From positions 1 to 64,000 of the forward strand of contig QKJR01000095.1 in assembly GCA_003249215.1 (NCBI GenBank): DNA of 64,000 nucleotides, written 5' to 3'. Within the stretch, counting starts at the first letter, position 1; the number at the start of each line of letters is the position of its first letter. The position numbers and the translations under genes were made by a program. Under the pieces are notes generated by a model. It had not been told where the DNA came from. It made no database searches and saw nothing but the letters and a program-made list of their open reading frames with translations. Source of the stretch: Rhodobacterales bacterium (GTDB taxonomy: Bacteria > Pseudomonadota > Alphaproteobacteria > Rhodobacterales > Rhodobacteraceae). Shown in pieces: positions 26,384-35,264 of this stretch.

Positions 26384-27666
26384 CCGAGCCACTCCGGCAG
26401 AAAGAGCGCGATCTGCGGAAAGAGCACGACGAGAAGCACCGCGAGCAGAAGCGCCCCAAGGAACGGCAGCACCCCGCGCACCACGTCGCCGAGTGGCTTG
26501 CCCCCGCCCCGCACGCCCTGCACGACAAACAGGTTGATCCCCACCGGCGGCGTCACCATCGCGGTCTCGATCAACAGGATCACGAGAATGCCGAACCAGA
26601 CCGGATCATAGCCCAGCGCCACCACGATCGGCGTGAAGATCGGCACCGTCGCCACCATCAGCGACAGCGTCTCCATGAAGAGCCCGAGCACCAGATAGAA
26701 GCCGATGATCGCGACCAGCGTCCAGACCGGGCCGAGTGCCAGCGTGTCGAAGAAGCGCACGACATTCGAGGTCAGCCCGATCGACCCGAAGATGTAATTG
26801 AGAAAATAGGCCGCCATCACGATGGCGAGCAGCATCCCCGTGGTGCGCATCGTGCCGACGAAGGCCGCGCGCAGCATCGCCCGGCTGAGCGCACGAAAGA
26901 GCGCCGCAATCGCCAGCGCGCCGAGCACGCCAAGCGCCGCGGCCTCGGTCGGCGTCGCCCATCCGGCATAGATCGAACCCACCACCAGCAGGAAGATCGC
27001 AACCGGCGGCAGCAGATGGCGCAGCCCGGCGATCCGTTCGGCCCAGCTCACTTGCACCGACGTGCCCGCCATCTCCGGGCGCAGCAGGCAGGTCAGCCAG
27101 ACGGTCAGCGAAAACAGCACCGCAAGCCCGATCCCCGGCACGAAGCCCGCCAGATAGAGCGCCGGGATCGAGGCATTGGTCAGCGCGCCATAGATGATCA
27201 GGTTGATCGAGGGCGGGATCAGGATGCCGAGCGTGCCCGAGGCCGCGATCGAGCCGAGAAACAGCGGCTCGTTATAGCCATGGCGCCGGATTTCGGGGAT
27301 CGCGGTGGTGCCGACGGTCGCCGCGGTCGCCACCGAGGAGCCCGAGGTCGCCGCAAACAGCATCGAGGTGGCGATATTGGCATGCATGAGCCCGCCCGGC
27401 AGCCAGCTCAGCCAGCCCGCCATCGCGCCATACATCCGCGCCGCCACCCCAGAGCGCAGCAGGATCTCGCCCATCAGCACGAAGAGCGGCACGGCAACGA
27501 GGATCCCGTCATTCATCGCCGACCAGCCGATCGTGCCCGCCGCCCGGGTCGCCGGGATGAAGGCATAGAAGGCCGAAAGCACGACCCCGGTCAGCCCGAG
27601 CACCGCCGAGACCGGCACCGACAAAAGCATCAGGCCGAAGAGCACAACCAGGGTGGTGAGGATCAT
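26380..27666 (-). CDS. TRAP transporter large permease (DctM-type)
   Basis: 428 residues, about twelve transmembrane helices, DctM/SiaM type. Conserved features include VPLFVLMGEILLRSG near residues 58-72, SMLFAATSGSSVATAATVG near 100-118, GTLGILIPPSINLIIYG near 143-159, and the C-terminal VTPPVGINLFVVQG. Forms the cation-driven elevator with the small subunit encoded upstream (4-nt overlap). The substrate is presumably what the hydantoinase and PLP enzyme process. Confidence 0.95.
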   Translation of the reverse strand: MILTTLVVLFGLMLLSVPVSAVLGLTGVVLSAFYAFIPATRAAGTIGWSAMNDGILVAVPLFVLMGEILLRSGVAARMYGAMAGWLSWLPGGLMHANIATSMLFAATSGSSVATAATVGTTAIPEIRRHGYNEPLFLGSIAASGTLGILIPPSINLIIYGALTNASIPALYLAGFVPGIGLAVLFSLTVWLTCLLRPEMAGTSVQVSWAERIAGLRHLLPPVAIFLLVVGSIYAGWATPTEAAALGVLGALAIAALFRALSRAMLRAAFVGTMRTTGMLLAIVMAAYFLNYIFGSIGLTSNVVRFFDTLALGPVWTLVAIIGFYLVLGLFMETLSLMVATVPIFTPIVVALGYDPVWFGILVILLIETAMVTPPVGINLFVVQGVRGGGKPLGDVVRGVLPFLGALLLAVLLVVLFPQIALFLPEWLG

Positions 27667-28313
27667 TTCAGCTCCTCCGCCAAGAGCCCCTGCCCGCGCG
27701 CCTCGGCGCTCAGCATCCGCTCGTCCCTGAGTTCATCGGCATCGTTGCGCGCCCCGATCAGCGCCGCCGCCTGCGCCCAGTCGCCTCGGGCCATCGCCAC
27801 GAGCGCCCGCGCCAGCAGCGCCAAAGCGCTGAGATAGAAGAGCGCCAGCGCCGCGATCCACATCCCTTGCGGGATCCAGAGCGGGGTCTGCATCGGCGTC
27901 ATCGAGCGCGTGCCGAGCCCCCAGTTGCGCACCAGCATCGCCCAGCCGAACCACAACAGGATCGAGAAGAACCAGATCAGCCCGAGCATCGCCACGAGAT
28001 CGAGGAGCGCCCGCCCCCGCGGCCCGAGCCGGCCATGCACGACGCCGATCCGGATATGGCTGCGCGAAAACAGCGCCTCGGTGAAGGCCAGCGTCGCGGT
28101 GATCGCCAGCACATAGCCGCCGATCTCGTCCATCCCGCCGAGCGAGTGACCGAAGAGGCGCCGCAGCACCACCTCGGCCCCCACGCCCAGCGAGAGCGCG
28201 ATCAGAAGCCCGCCGCCGAGCCAGACCCCGGCATTTGACAGGGCGCGCAGCACCGTCAGGACCCGTTCGAGCCCCTGGCCTGCGGCCGTCAGTGTCTGCG
28301 CGCCCGCACTCAT
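27663..28313 (-). CDS. TRAP transporter small permease (DctQ-type)
   Basis: 216 residues with four hydrophobic helices. DctQ signatures VVLRRLFGHSLGGMDEIGGYVL near residues 46-67 and SRSHIRIGVV near 80 (the sequence around the periplasmic entrance). Longer than the minimal 160-residue DctQ, with a charged C-terminal tail (ARNDADELRDERML). Overlaps dctP and dctM by 4 nt each. Confidence 0.92.
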   Translation of the reverse strand: MSAGAQTLTAAGQGLERVLTVLRALSNAGVWLGGGLLIALSLGVGAEVVLRRLFGHSLGGMDEIGGYVLAITATLAFTEALFSRSHIRIGVVHGRLGPRGRALLDLVAMLGLIWFFSILLWFGWAMLVRNWGLGTRSMTPMQTPLWIPQGMWIAALALFYLSALALLARALVAMARGDWAQAAALIGARNDADELRDERMLSAEARGQGLLAEELK

Positions 28314-29383
28314 TTCGCGGGCTCGAGGCCGATCGCGGCGCCCACGGTCGCATACCATTCGGCGGTGCAGGCCTCGCCGCAGCGCTTGGACCAGTTCGGC
28401 AGGACGAAGTCCTTGATGATGCTGGCATGTTTTTCCATATCGGCCTCGGAGACCGGCACCAGCGTCATCTTGGCGGGCTTGCCGAATTCACAGGCGCCGC
28501 CGGTCGAGCAGGAAATCGCATCGGCATCGCGCTTGACCTGCTCGGCCCAGGCCATGTCCTCGAGCTTGCCATATTGCTCGGTCAGCGCCGCCTGCGCCTC
28601 GGGCGAGAGCCCGTCCCAGGTCGCCTTGTTCGCGGCCCAGAACACCATCGACCAGCCCACGTTCATCGGATAGAGGTAATCGGTCACCTCGAACCAGTTC
28701 GCCGAATTGCCCGAGGCGGTGCCGGTCACCGCGCAATCGGCGACGCCGCGCTGCATCGCGGGGATCACCTCGACGAAGGGAATGGTGACGGTCGTGCCGC
28801 CCGCGCCCTCGACGAAATCCGACAGGGTCGAGTTGAACACCCGGATCTTCTTGCCCGCCAGATCGTTCAGCCCGCCGATCGCCTCGCGGCACCAGAAGAT
28901 CTGGCTCGGCATCGGCGCGAGGCCGAGCAGATGGGTGTTGAACTTCTCCTCCATCACCGAGGACAGCACCGGCTTGTAAGCCTCGGTCGCCTTGCGCGCC
29001 TCTTCGGCGGTCAGGGTCACGCCCGCCAGATCGAGCGCCTCGAAGCGGGGATCCTCGCCGGCCATATAGGAAATGTTCTGCGCCGCGATCTGCAGCGTGC
29101 CGTCTTGCAGCATCGACAGGACCTCGGGGCCCTTGAGGCTCGCCAGATCATGCGGCACCGCCTCGATCGCCACCAGATCGCCGGTCGCCGCGGGCAGCTC
29201 GGCATAGAATTTCTCCTCCATCGGCCAGAGATAGAGGTTCGAAGTGTAGCCGAGCGCCTTGAGCGTGGTCTCGGCCGCCGGGGCCGGCAGCGGGGCGAGC
29301 GCGGCGCTCAGCGGAACGAGCGCGGCACAGGCCAGCGCCGAGGCCCTGCGGGAAAAACGAAACGTCGAACGATCGAAGGACAT
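28310..29383 (-). CDS. TRAP transporter solute-binding protein (DctP-type)
   Basis: 357 residues. Secreted: twin-basic-started signal (RFSRRASALACAAL ... APAAETT) with likely cleavage near residue 37. The DctP fold is visible, with the linker segment LNDLAGKKIRVFNS near residues 170-183, whose arginine would bind a ligand carboxylate. An unusually cysteine-containing C-terminus (SCSTGGACEFGK, RCGEACTAEW) suggests periplasmic disulfides. First gene of the TRAP-hydantoinase operon, which is read towards lower coordinates. Confidence 0.92.
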   Translation of the reverse strand: MSFDRSTFRFSRRASALACAALVPLSAALAPLPAPAAETTLKALGYTSNLYLWPMEEKFYAELPAATGDLVAIEAVPHDLASLKGPEVLSMLQDGTLQIAAQNISYMAGEDPRFEALDLAGVTLTAEEARKATEAYKPVLSSVMEEKFNTHLLGLAPMPSQIFWCREAIGGLNDLAGKKIRVFNSTLSDFVEGAGGTTVTIPFVEVIPAMQRGVADCAVTGTASGNSANWFEVTDYLYPMNVGWSMVFWAANKATWDGLSPEAQAALTEQYGKLEDMAWAEQVKRDADAISCSTGGACEFGKPAKMTLVPVSEADMEKHASIIKDFVLPNWSKRCGEACTAEWYATVGAAIGLEPAK

Positions 29384-29798
29384 GTCCTGAACTCCTTGTT
29401 GCTGGGATGAGGCGATCTGCGTCGCCTGACGGCTTGGCCGTTTGCCGGCCTTTCGTGGCGGCCTTCAGCGCAGCGGCACCCGGGTCGGAGGCACAGCCGA
29501 GATGAAATATATACCGCGTATATTTGTGTGGTCAGGACAACTTGCCGCCCCGATTCCGGCAAGCGGCAGCGGCCGGGAGCCGCCCATTTTTGGACCCCGA
29601 TCACGAAAATGATGAAAGAAAGGGCGCAAAATCCGGAGCCGTGCCGGATGCGCGGGCAGTCACCGGCGATCCGGCGGGTCACTCAGGGCAGGTCACTGCG
29701 GGCCGGGCGCCCGTCCGAAGGCGGGCCGTCTCGCCCCTCGCCCGGCAAGGTGGCGGCCCCCTCCGACCCTGTTCGACCCGGGATCGTCGGCACCGGTC
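29384..29798. other. 415-bp intergenic region upstream of the TRAP operon
   Basis: Between dctP and the marR stop. It contains the dctP promoter/operator candidate at 29508-29535. Elsewhere it is GC-rich with scattered inverted repeats (for example GCCGGGCG at 29702-29709 and CGCCCGGC at 29739-29746) that might end the marR transcript. I see no credible gene here. Confidence 0.6.
29508..29535 (-). promoter_or_regulatory. Candidate promoter and GntR operator for the TRAP-hydantoinase operon
   Basis: On the minus strand a -35-like CTGACC (29530-29535) and -10-like TATATA (29508-29513) are spaced 16 nt apart. Between and over the -10 lies a perfect palindrome ATATAC-CGC-GTATAT (29509-29523). 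That size and symmetry suit an FCD-type GntR dimer. A repressor bound there would block RNA polymerase. About 125 nt upstream of the dctP start. Confidence 0.62.
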
Positions 29799-30329
29799 TC
29801 AGTGCTCCTTGAGGAACTCTTGCAGTTTGAGCGCCTTTTCGCTGCTCTCGATCAGGTTCTCGAAGAGCGCGACGATCCGCGGCAGCTCGCCCGCAGAGAG
29901 CGGCGAGAACTCGATATCGTTCACCTGCTGCTGGATCGGCGCGAGAGCCGCCAGCGTCGACCAGGCCTTCTCGGTCAGGTTGAGACAGATCTTGCGCCGG
30001 TCGTCTGGGTCGACATCCTTGGTGATCAGCCCCTTCTTGACGAGGCGCGAGGTCGTCGTGGTCACGAAGGCCCCCGACAGATGCAGATGCGCGGCCAACT
30101 GGCTGATGATGACCGCACCGCCCCCGCCGGTCAGATGGCCGATCGCCACGAGGACGGTATATTCCACGCCGCTCAGCCCGATGCGCTGGCCGAAATTCGC
30201 CCGCACGGCCTCGTGCCGGGCCAGAAAGCCGAAGGAGGCGTGGATCAGTTTGCGAAAAACGGCGTCCGAGCCATCGACCAGCAATTCGGAGCGGGTCACC
30301 GTGGCAGGAGCGGGAGCACGAGGGGACAT
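29799..30329 (-). CDS. MarR-family transcriptional regulator
   Basis: 176 residues with a MarR winged helix: IGLSGVEYTVLVAIGHL, ISQLAAHLHLSGAFVTTTTSRLVKKGLI and the wing DPDDRRKICLNLTEKA. Dimerisation helices at both ends. Lies downstream of and co-oriented with livF (156-nt gap) and so probably governs the ABC transporter and/or the divergent oxygenase operon. Ligands of such regulators are often aromatic acids or their CoA esters; not determinable here. Confidence 0.9.
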   Translation of the reverse strand: MSPRAPAPATVTRSELLVDGSDAVFRKLIHASFGFLARHEAVRANFGQRIGLSGVEYTVLVAIGHLTGGGGAVIISQLAAHLHLSGAFVTTTTSRLVKKGLITKDVDPDDRRKICLNLTEKAWSTLAALAPIQQQVNDIEFSPLSAGELPRIVALFENLIESSEKALKLQEFLKEH

Positions 30330-30420
30330 GAAACTTCCTTGAAAAGCCAGAGTGCAGGGGAGGATGCGGCAAGCTCCCCCCCCTGATCCTGATGAGGTCA
30401 GCAGTAACGATCCGAGCCCA

Positions 30421-30443
30421 AATAGCAATTCGAAAAAGCTATT
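30421..30443 (-). promoter_or_regulatory. Candidate MarR operator upstream of marR
   Basis: Inverted repeat AATAGC - 11 nt - GCTATT in an AT-rich pocket 92 nt upstream of the marR start. Symmetry and length suit autoregulation by the MarR dimer, but no second copy was recognised at the divergent promoter. Confidence 0.4.
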
Positions 30444-30485
30444 CCGGAACGCGGCGGGTTCGGGGCCGCCACTCAGGGCTCCACC

Positions 30486-31190
30486 TCAGAGCGCCATCAT
30501 CGTATCCCGGATCAGGCTGCCCTCGGCCAACTCGCGGGCGGCGCCACTGGCCACCACCTCGCCCATCGAAAAGAGGACCGCGCGGTCGGCCACGGCGAGC
30601 GAATGCTTGGATTTCTGCTCGGCCAGAAGCACGGTCAGCCCCTGTTCGCGAAATTCGGAGATGAAGGCGAAGATCTGCTCGGTCATCAGCGGCGCGAGGC
30701 CGAGCGATGGCTCGTCGAGGAGCAGCAGCTTCGGCCGCGCCAGCAGCGCGCGCGCGATGGCGAGGATCTGCTGCTCGCCCCCCGAGAGATAGCCCGCAAT
30801 CCCCGATCGCCGCTCGCCCAGAATGGCGAAGCGCTCATAGGTCGCGGCGATCTCCGTCTCGACCTGCGCCGTGTCGCGCCGCAGATAGGCGCCCATGCGC
30901 AGGTTTTCCTCGACCGTCATCCGGGTCAGGATGCCGCGCCCCTCGGGGACGAGCGCGAGCCCGTTCGCGAGGTTCTGCTCGGCGCGCATCGGCGCCAGAT
31001 CGGCGCCCTTGTAGGCGATCTTGCCCTGAAACGGCAGAAGGCCGGTGATCGCCTTCATCGTCGTGCTCTTGCCCGCGCCATTCGCGCCGATCACCGCGAC
31101 GATCTCGCCTTCGGCCACATCGAAGTCGATCTTGCGGATCCCGGGGATCGCGCCGTAACTCACCTGCAGGTCCCGCACCGATAGGATCAT
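30486..31190 (-). CDS. Branched-chain-type ABC transporter ATPase (LivF-like)
   Basis: 234 residues, LivF length. Walker A GANGAGKSTTMKAITG near residues 33-48, Q-loop region, signature LSGGEQQILAIARALLA near 137, Walker B LLLLDEPSLGLAP near 157, and H-loop glutamine variant LLAEQKSKH (LivF proteins commonly have EQ there). Couples ATP hydrolysis to import through the LivH/LivM channel. 4-nt overlap with livG. Confidence 0.94.
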   Translation of the reverse strand: MILSVRDLQVSYGAIPGIRKIDFDVAEGEIVAVIGANGAGKSTTMKAITGLLPFQGKIAYKGADLAPMRAEQNLANGLALVPEGRGILTRMTVEENLRMGAYLRRDTAQVETEIAATYERFAILGERRSGIAGYLSGGEQQILAIARALLARPKLLLLDEPSLGLAPLMTEQIFAFISEFREQGLTVLLAEQKSKHSLAVADRAVLFSMGEVVASGAARELAEGSLIRDTMMAL

Positions 31191-31924
31191 GCGTCTTCTC
31201 CCAGATAGGCGGCGATGACGGCCGGGTCGCTCTGGATCTCGGAGGGCTTGCCGCCGGCGATCTTGCGCCCGTAGTTCATCACATGGATTTCGTCGCACAG
31301 CGCCATCATGAAGCGCATGTCATGCTCGATGATGAAGATCGACAGCCCCCTGCCCCGCAGCCCGAGCAGAACCTCGCGCAGGTGATCGGCCTCGTCATGG
31401 TTCATCCCCGCGACCGGCTCGTCGAGGAGCAGGAGTTGCGGCTCCATCGCATAGGCGCGCGCCATCTCGACCTTGCGCTGCACGCCATAGGGCAGCGACA
31501 CGGCGATGCGGTCGCGCACGCCGGTGATGCCGAAGAGCTCCATCATCTCCTCGGCGCGTTCGGTGACCTTGCGCGCGGGGATGAGACGCCCGAGCATCGG
31601 CGTGCGCGGCGCCTGCGAGAGCAGCATGTGATCCCAGACCGTCATCGAGGGGAAGAGGCGGATATTCTGGAAGGTGCGCGAGATCCCGGCCCGGGCGATG
31701 CGGTAAGGTGCGAGGCCCAAAAGCTCCTGTCCGTTCAGCTTGACCGAGCCGCTGTCGGGCCGATAGGCGCCGGTGATCACGTTGAAGATCGTGGTCTTGC
31801 CCGCGCCATTCGGCCCGATCGCCCCGGTGATCGAGCCCTTGGCAAGGTCGAAGCTCACATCGCTCAGCGCCTTGATGCCGCCGAAGGACTGGTTGATCCC
31901 GCGAAATTCGAGAACGTTGCTCAT
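31187..31924 (-). CDS. Branched-chain-type ABC transporter ATPase (LivG-like)
   Basis: 245 residues. Walker [19 protein letters not shown] near residues 35-52 and the LivG-specific [20 protein letters not shown]. The signature is degenerate: [15 protein letters not shown] replaces the usual LSYG(Q)QR. Walker B is [12 protein letters not shown] and the H-loop [10 protein letters not shown]. The C-terminal NYGRKIAGG and AYLGE are typical. Partner of LivF; overlaps livM by 1 nt. Confidence 0.94.
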   Translation of the reverse strand: MSNVLEFRGINQSFGGIKALSDVSFDLAKGSITGAIGPNGAGKTTIFNVITGAYRPDSGSVKLNGQELLGLAPYRIARAGISRTFQNIRLFPSMTVWDHMLLSQAPRTPMLGRLIPARKVTERAEEMMELFGITGVRDRIAVSLPYGVQRKVEMARAYAMEPQLLLLDEPVAGMNHDEADHLREVLLGLRGRGLSIFIIEHDMRFMMALCDEIHVMNYGRKIAGGKPSEIQSDPAVIAAYLGEDA

Positions 31925-32763
31925 CAGTTGACCCTCCGCCACAGCCGCGCAAGGCCGAAGAGATTGCGGTCGAGCACCCCCTGACGGCGCACCAGCAGCA
32001 CCGCGACGAGGAGCGCGCCGAAGATCGCGATCCGCCAGTCGACGAAATCGCGCAGCAGTTCCGGCAGGAGGATCAGCAGCGCCGCCCCCACGATGGAGCC
32101 GGCCGCGAGGCTCGAACCGCCAAGGATCATCGCCAGAACGAATTCGGTCGAGCGCTCGAACCCGAAGCTTGCCGGTTCGATATAAAGCGTCTGATGCGCA
32201 AAGAGCGCGCCCGCCACGGCCGCAATCGCCGCCCCGGTCATGAAGGCCATCAGCTTGGTCACGGTGGTGTTCATGCCCACGAGCCCGGCCGCAAGCTCAT
32301 CATCGTTGACCGCGCGGATCTCGAGCCACCAGCGGGTGCGCTCGGTCACCATCACGCAGCCGAGCGTGAAGACCGTCCAGCCGAGGATATACCACAGCGG
32401 CACATGCTCCATCCCGCTGAACCCGCCCGCGCCGCCGGTCGGCTCGAAATTGAGAAAGAAGGTCCGCACGATCTCGCCGAAGCCGATCGTCGCCATCGCG
32501 AGATAGAGCCCCTTCAGCCGCAGGGCGGGAAAGCCGATGATCAGCCCGAAGACCGCCGAGACCGCGGCCGAGATCACGATGGCGAGCGTCAGCGGCATGC
32601 CGACCGACACCGTCAGCCAGGAGGACAGATAGGCGCCGATCGCCATGAAGCCCGCATTGCCGAGCGAGAGCTGCCCGGTCGAGAGGATCACATAGACCGA
32701 CAGCGCCCCGAGCAAGAGAATGGACCCGTCCGCGACAAGGCCCGCCTGATAAGACGACAACAT
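31924..32763 (-). CDS. Branched-chain-type ABC transporter permease (LivM-like)
   Basis: 279 residues, about nine hydrophobic helices. LivM hallmarks [19 protein letters not shown] near residues 32-50, [20 protein letters not shown] near 80-100, and the EAA-like cytoplasmic loop ending [14 protein letters not shown]. Short for LivM (no N-terminal extension). Forms the channel with LivH. The start is ATG at MLSSYQAG; the upstream frame is antisense to livH. Confidence 0.92.
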   Translation of the reverse strand: MLSSYQAGLVADGSILLLGALSVYVILSTGQLSLGNAGFMAIGAYLSSWLTVSVGMPLTLAIVISAAVSAVFGLIIGFPALRLKGLYLAMATIGFGEIVRTFFLNFEPTGGAGGFSGMEHVPLWYILGWTVFTLGCVMVTERTRWWLEIRAVNDDELAAGLVGMNTTVTKLMAFMTGAAIAAVAGALFAHQTLYIEPASFGFERSTEFVLAMILGGSSLAAGSIVGAALLILLPELLRDFVDWRIAIFGALLVAVLLVRRQGVLDRNLFGLARLWRRVN

Positions 32764-33659
32764 CAGACCCGTCCTCCGGAAGTTTTCGACGACCCGCCAA
32801 GAAGCCCCTGCGGCCGGACGAGAAGAATGACGATCATGAAGCCGTAGACGACGAAATCGCGCATCGCAGCACCACCATAGGCGACGGTCAGAACCTCGAG
32901 GATGCCGATCAGCGGCCCCGCAAGCAGCGCGCCCCAGATATTGGTGGCGCCGCCGACGATCATCACGGCGATCGCCTTGAGCCCGATCTCGACCCCGATA
33001 TAGGGGGTGATGACCGAATAATGCAGCCCGACGAGCACCCCCGCCGCCCCCGCGAGCAGCCCCGAGAGCGCGAAAGCGACAAGGATCATCCGCCGCGGCC
33101 GCACGCCCAGAATGCGCGAGATCTCGCGGTTTTCGGCGACGGCCCGCAGCGCGCGGCCGATATCGGTGCGCTGGATCAGGAGCGCGGTCAGCACGCACAG
33201 GCCGACGGTGACGACGAAGACGACGATCTGCACCACGCTGAGCGAGACCAGCCCGAAGGAAAAGCGGGTCTCGAGCCAGCCCTCGAGCGTGAGCTGCATC
33301 GGGTCGGAGCCCCATGTATTCGTCGCGAGGTTCTGCAGGATCATCGAGAAGCCGAGCGTGCTCAGCATCGGCGTGATGTGATTGGCATTGCGCAGCGGCT
33401 CATAGCCGATGCGGGCGATGACGATGCTGACGAGAGCGGCGGCGATCATCGCGCCGATCAGCGCGATCCAGACCGGCACACCGGCGGTGATCAGCGAGAA
33501 GCCGACGAAGGCGCCGATCATGAAGATTTCGGAAATGGCGAGGTTCAGGATGCCGAGGATCCCCATCACCAGCGAGAAGGCGAGCGCGATGAGGGTATAG
33601 ACCGCGCCGAGCGTCAGTCCGTTCAGAACCTGCTGTATGAAGATGCTAACGCCCATCAT
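32763..33659 (-). CDS. Branched-chain-type ABC transporter permease (LivH-like)
   Basis: 298 residues. LivH features: QQVLNGLTLGAVYTLIALAFSLVMG near residues 9-33, NLAISEIFMIGAFVG, RALRAVAENREISRILGV near 165-182, and the C-terminal VRPQGLLGG. About eight transmembrane segments. Two adjacent ATG codons (MMG) could each start. Separated from the solute-binding-protein gene by 87 nt that contain a hairpin plus T-run. Confidence 0.94.
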   Translation of the reverse strand: MMGVSIFIQQVLNGLTLGAVYTLIALAFSLVMGILGILNLAISEIFMIGAFVGFSLITAGVPVWIALIGAMIAAALVSIVIARIGYEPLRNANHITPMLSTLGFSMILQNLATNTWGSDPMQLTLEGWLETRFSFGLVSLSVVQIVVFVVTVGLCVLTALLIQRTDIGRALRAVAENREISRILGVRPRRMILVAFALSGLLAGAAGVLVGLHYSVITPYIGVEIGLKAIAVMIVGGATNIWGALLAGPLIGILEVLTVAYGGAAMRDFVVYGFMIVILLVRPQGLLGGSSKTSGGRV

Positions 33660-33710
33660 GATCCCAGTTGTTCAGTCTTGCACGAAGGCCGCGCGGGGCG
33701 GCGAGAAAAA

Positions 33711-33732
33711 CCTGCGGCCCGAAGGCCGCAGG
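33711..33732 (-). terminator. Attenuating terminator between binding-protein gene and livH
   Basis: On the minus strand CCTGCGGCC-TTCG-GGCCGCAGG forms a 9-bp stem closed by a cUUCGg tetraloop, followed by TTTTTCTC. It lies just after the binding-protein stop and before livH, so it should reduce permease and ATPase mRNA relative to the binding protein. Confidence 0.85.
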
Positions 33733-33746
33733 ACAGTCGGGGGAGA

Positions 33747-34976
33747 TTATTGATCGCAGGCGCCGGCCTCGGGGCTCGAGCAGGCGGTTTCGAGCGAGGT
33801 CCATTTGCCGTCCATAGCCTGAACGATGAAGAAGGACTTGATCGCATCGCCATCCTCGGCGAAGCGCACCTTGCCGCCCAGCCCGTCGAAATCGCTTTCC
33901 GAGGCCATGTAATCGCGGATCTTCTCGCGATCGGCGGCGAGATTGGCCGGATCGGCGGTCACGCCGGTTTCCTTGACGGCCTGCACGAAGAGGCTGACGA
34001 TCTCATAGATATTGGCGTCGAAGAGCGAGGGCTCGATGGTCTTGGGCAGGTTCTTCTCGGCGCGCATGAGCGGTGTGGCCGCCTCGGCGAAGGCCTTGAC
34101 CGCCGGCACGTCGAGGCCCGCGAAGAAGGTCGTCGGCGCGACGATCGGCAGCTCGGGATAGGCGGCGAGGATCGCGCTCGACATCAGCTGGGTCGAACCC
34201 ACCACCGGCGTTTTCATCCCCTGACGCTTCATCTCGCGCAAAACGGTGATCGCCTGGCTGTAATCGGCCGAGAGCACCACCGCATCGGGCTGCAGCGAGC
34301 GCAGTTTCGTCACCTGGGCCGAGACATCGAGATCACCGGTGTTGAACGAGATCGGCGTGTCGGCATCGAGGTTCTCGATCCCGTTATCGGCCAGAAGCTT
34401 CGGGAAGATCTTGGTGCCGGCGGACGAGGCCGTCGCATCCTTGGCGTCATAGATGATCGCCGCGGTCTTCACATTGAAGGTCTTGGCGAAATAGGGGACG
34501 ACCACGGTCGCGAGCTTGGCCTCGTCGACGGTGTTGCGGAAGGCCCACGGACGGTTTGCCGCCGCGACGCCGGGCTTCGAGGAGTTCTGCGAGACCGAGA
34601 CGATCCCGAGTTCGTTGGCGACCGGGAAGACCACTTCGGCGGCCGAGGAGGTCGCGGGGCCCGCAACCGCAAGAACCTTGTCGTCATCGGCGAGCTTGCG
34701 CAGCATCGAGACCGCCTGCGCGGGCTTGGCGCCGTCGTCATAGATGGTGATTTCCATCTTGGCGCCATTGATGCCGCCGGCATCGTTCACCTGCTTCTCG
34801 AGCATCTTGAGCGCGACCGTATTGGCGCGCCCCCATTCGGCGAAGGGCCCGGAGGCCGGGACGATCGCCCCGAACTTGACGACCTTTCCGGTCAGATCTT
34901 CGGCGAGAGCCGCAGCCGGCATGGTGGTCAGCGTCGCGACCCCCAGAACGGCGGCAGTCATCATGGATTTCAGCAT
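33747..34976 (-). CDS. ABC transporter substrate-binding protein (LivJ/UrtA-like)
   Basis: 409 residues. Sec signal peptide MLKSMMTAAVLGVATLTTMP... with probable cleavage after AALA near residue 24. Type I periplasmic-binding fold: VKFGAIVPASGPFAEWG near 33-49 and VLAVAGPATSSAAEVVFPVANELGI near 102-126. Two cysteines near the C-terminus (ACSSPEAGACDQ) could form a disulfide. The ligand is probably an aromatic or heterocyclic acid rather than an amino acid, given the catabolic neighbours; that is inference. Confidence 0.93.
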   Translation of the reverse strand: MLKSMMTAAVLGVATLTTMPAAALAEDLTGKVVKFGAIVPASGPFAEWGRANTVALKMLEKQVNDAGGINGAKMEITIYDDGAKPAQAVSMLRKLADDDKVLAVAGPATSSAAEVVFPVANELGIVSVSQNSSKPGVAAANRPWAFRNTVDEAKLATVVVPYFAKTFNVKTAAIIYDAKDATASSAGTKIFPKLLADNGIENLDADTPISFNTGDLDVSAQVTKLRSLQPDAVVLSADYSQAITVLREMKRQGMKTPVVGSTQLMSSAILAAYPELPIVAPTTFFAGLDVPAVKAFAEAATPLMRAEKNLPKTIEPSLFDANIYEIVSLFVQAVKETGVTADPANLAADREKIRDYMASESDFDGLGGKVRFAEDGDAIKSFFIVQAMDGKWTSLETACSSPEAGACDQ

Positions 34977-35081
34977 GGGTCTCTCCAATAATGGTTTCGG
35001 GGGCCTGTGCAACGCGACCCCGGACTCGCCGGTCACAGCCGACAGTGCCGGGACTCACCATCCGAGAGCGGCGCGTTCACT

Positions 35082-35264
35082 ACAATAAACATCTTCCTAT
35101 GAAAGCCATTTTTGTGTGGTATTTTGTCGCAAGCCCTCAAAAGCGGCAGCACCCCCAAAGAGCCGTAGAAAAAACATGCATGTCAGAAATCGGATTGCAT
35201 CGGCGCCGCGCCTCTGGCGCCGCAGAGGAAGTACAATATATTGACAATAAACACTTTCATGAAA
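35082..35264. repeat. Pair of imperfect direct repeats in the divergent promoter
   Basis: ACAATAAACATCTTCC-TATGAAA at 35082-35104 and ACAATAAACACTTTCATGAAA at 35244-35264, 162 nt apart. The second ends in the perfect palindrome TTTCATGAAA. They are candidate paired binding sites for one regulator (MarR at 29799-30329 or GntR at 40126-40809) controlling both directions. Confidence 0.55.
35174..35183. promoter_or_regulatory. Palindrome ACATGCATGT, candidate GntR site
   Basis: Perfect 10-bp palindrome in the middle of the divergent region. Its ATGCATG core recurs at the start codon of the downstream gntR gene (TGCATGCA, 40123-40130), so both may be operators for that regulator. Confidence 0.4.

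Noticed and set aside
29702-29746. GCCGGGCG/CGCCCGGC hairpin as terminator of marR
   Set aside because: 29-nt loop and no T-run; too weak to call.
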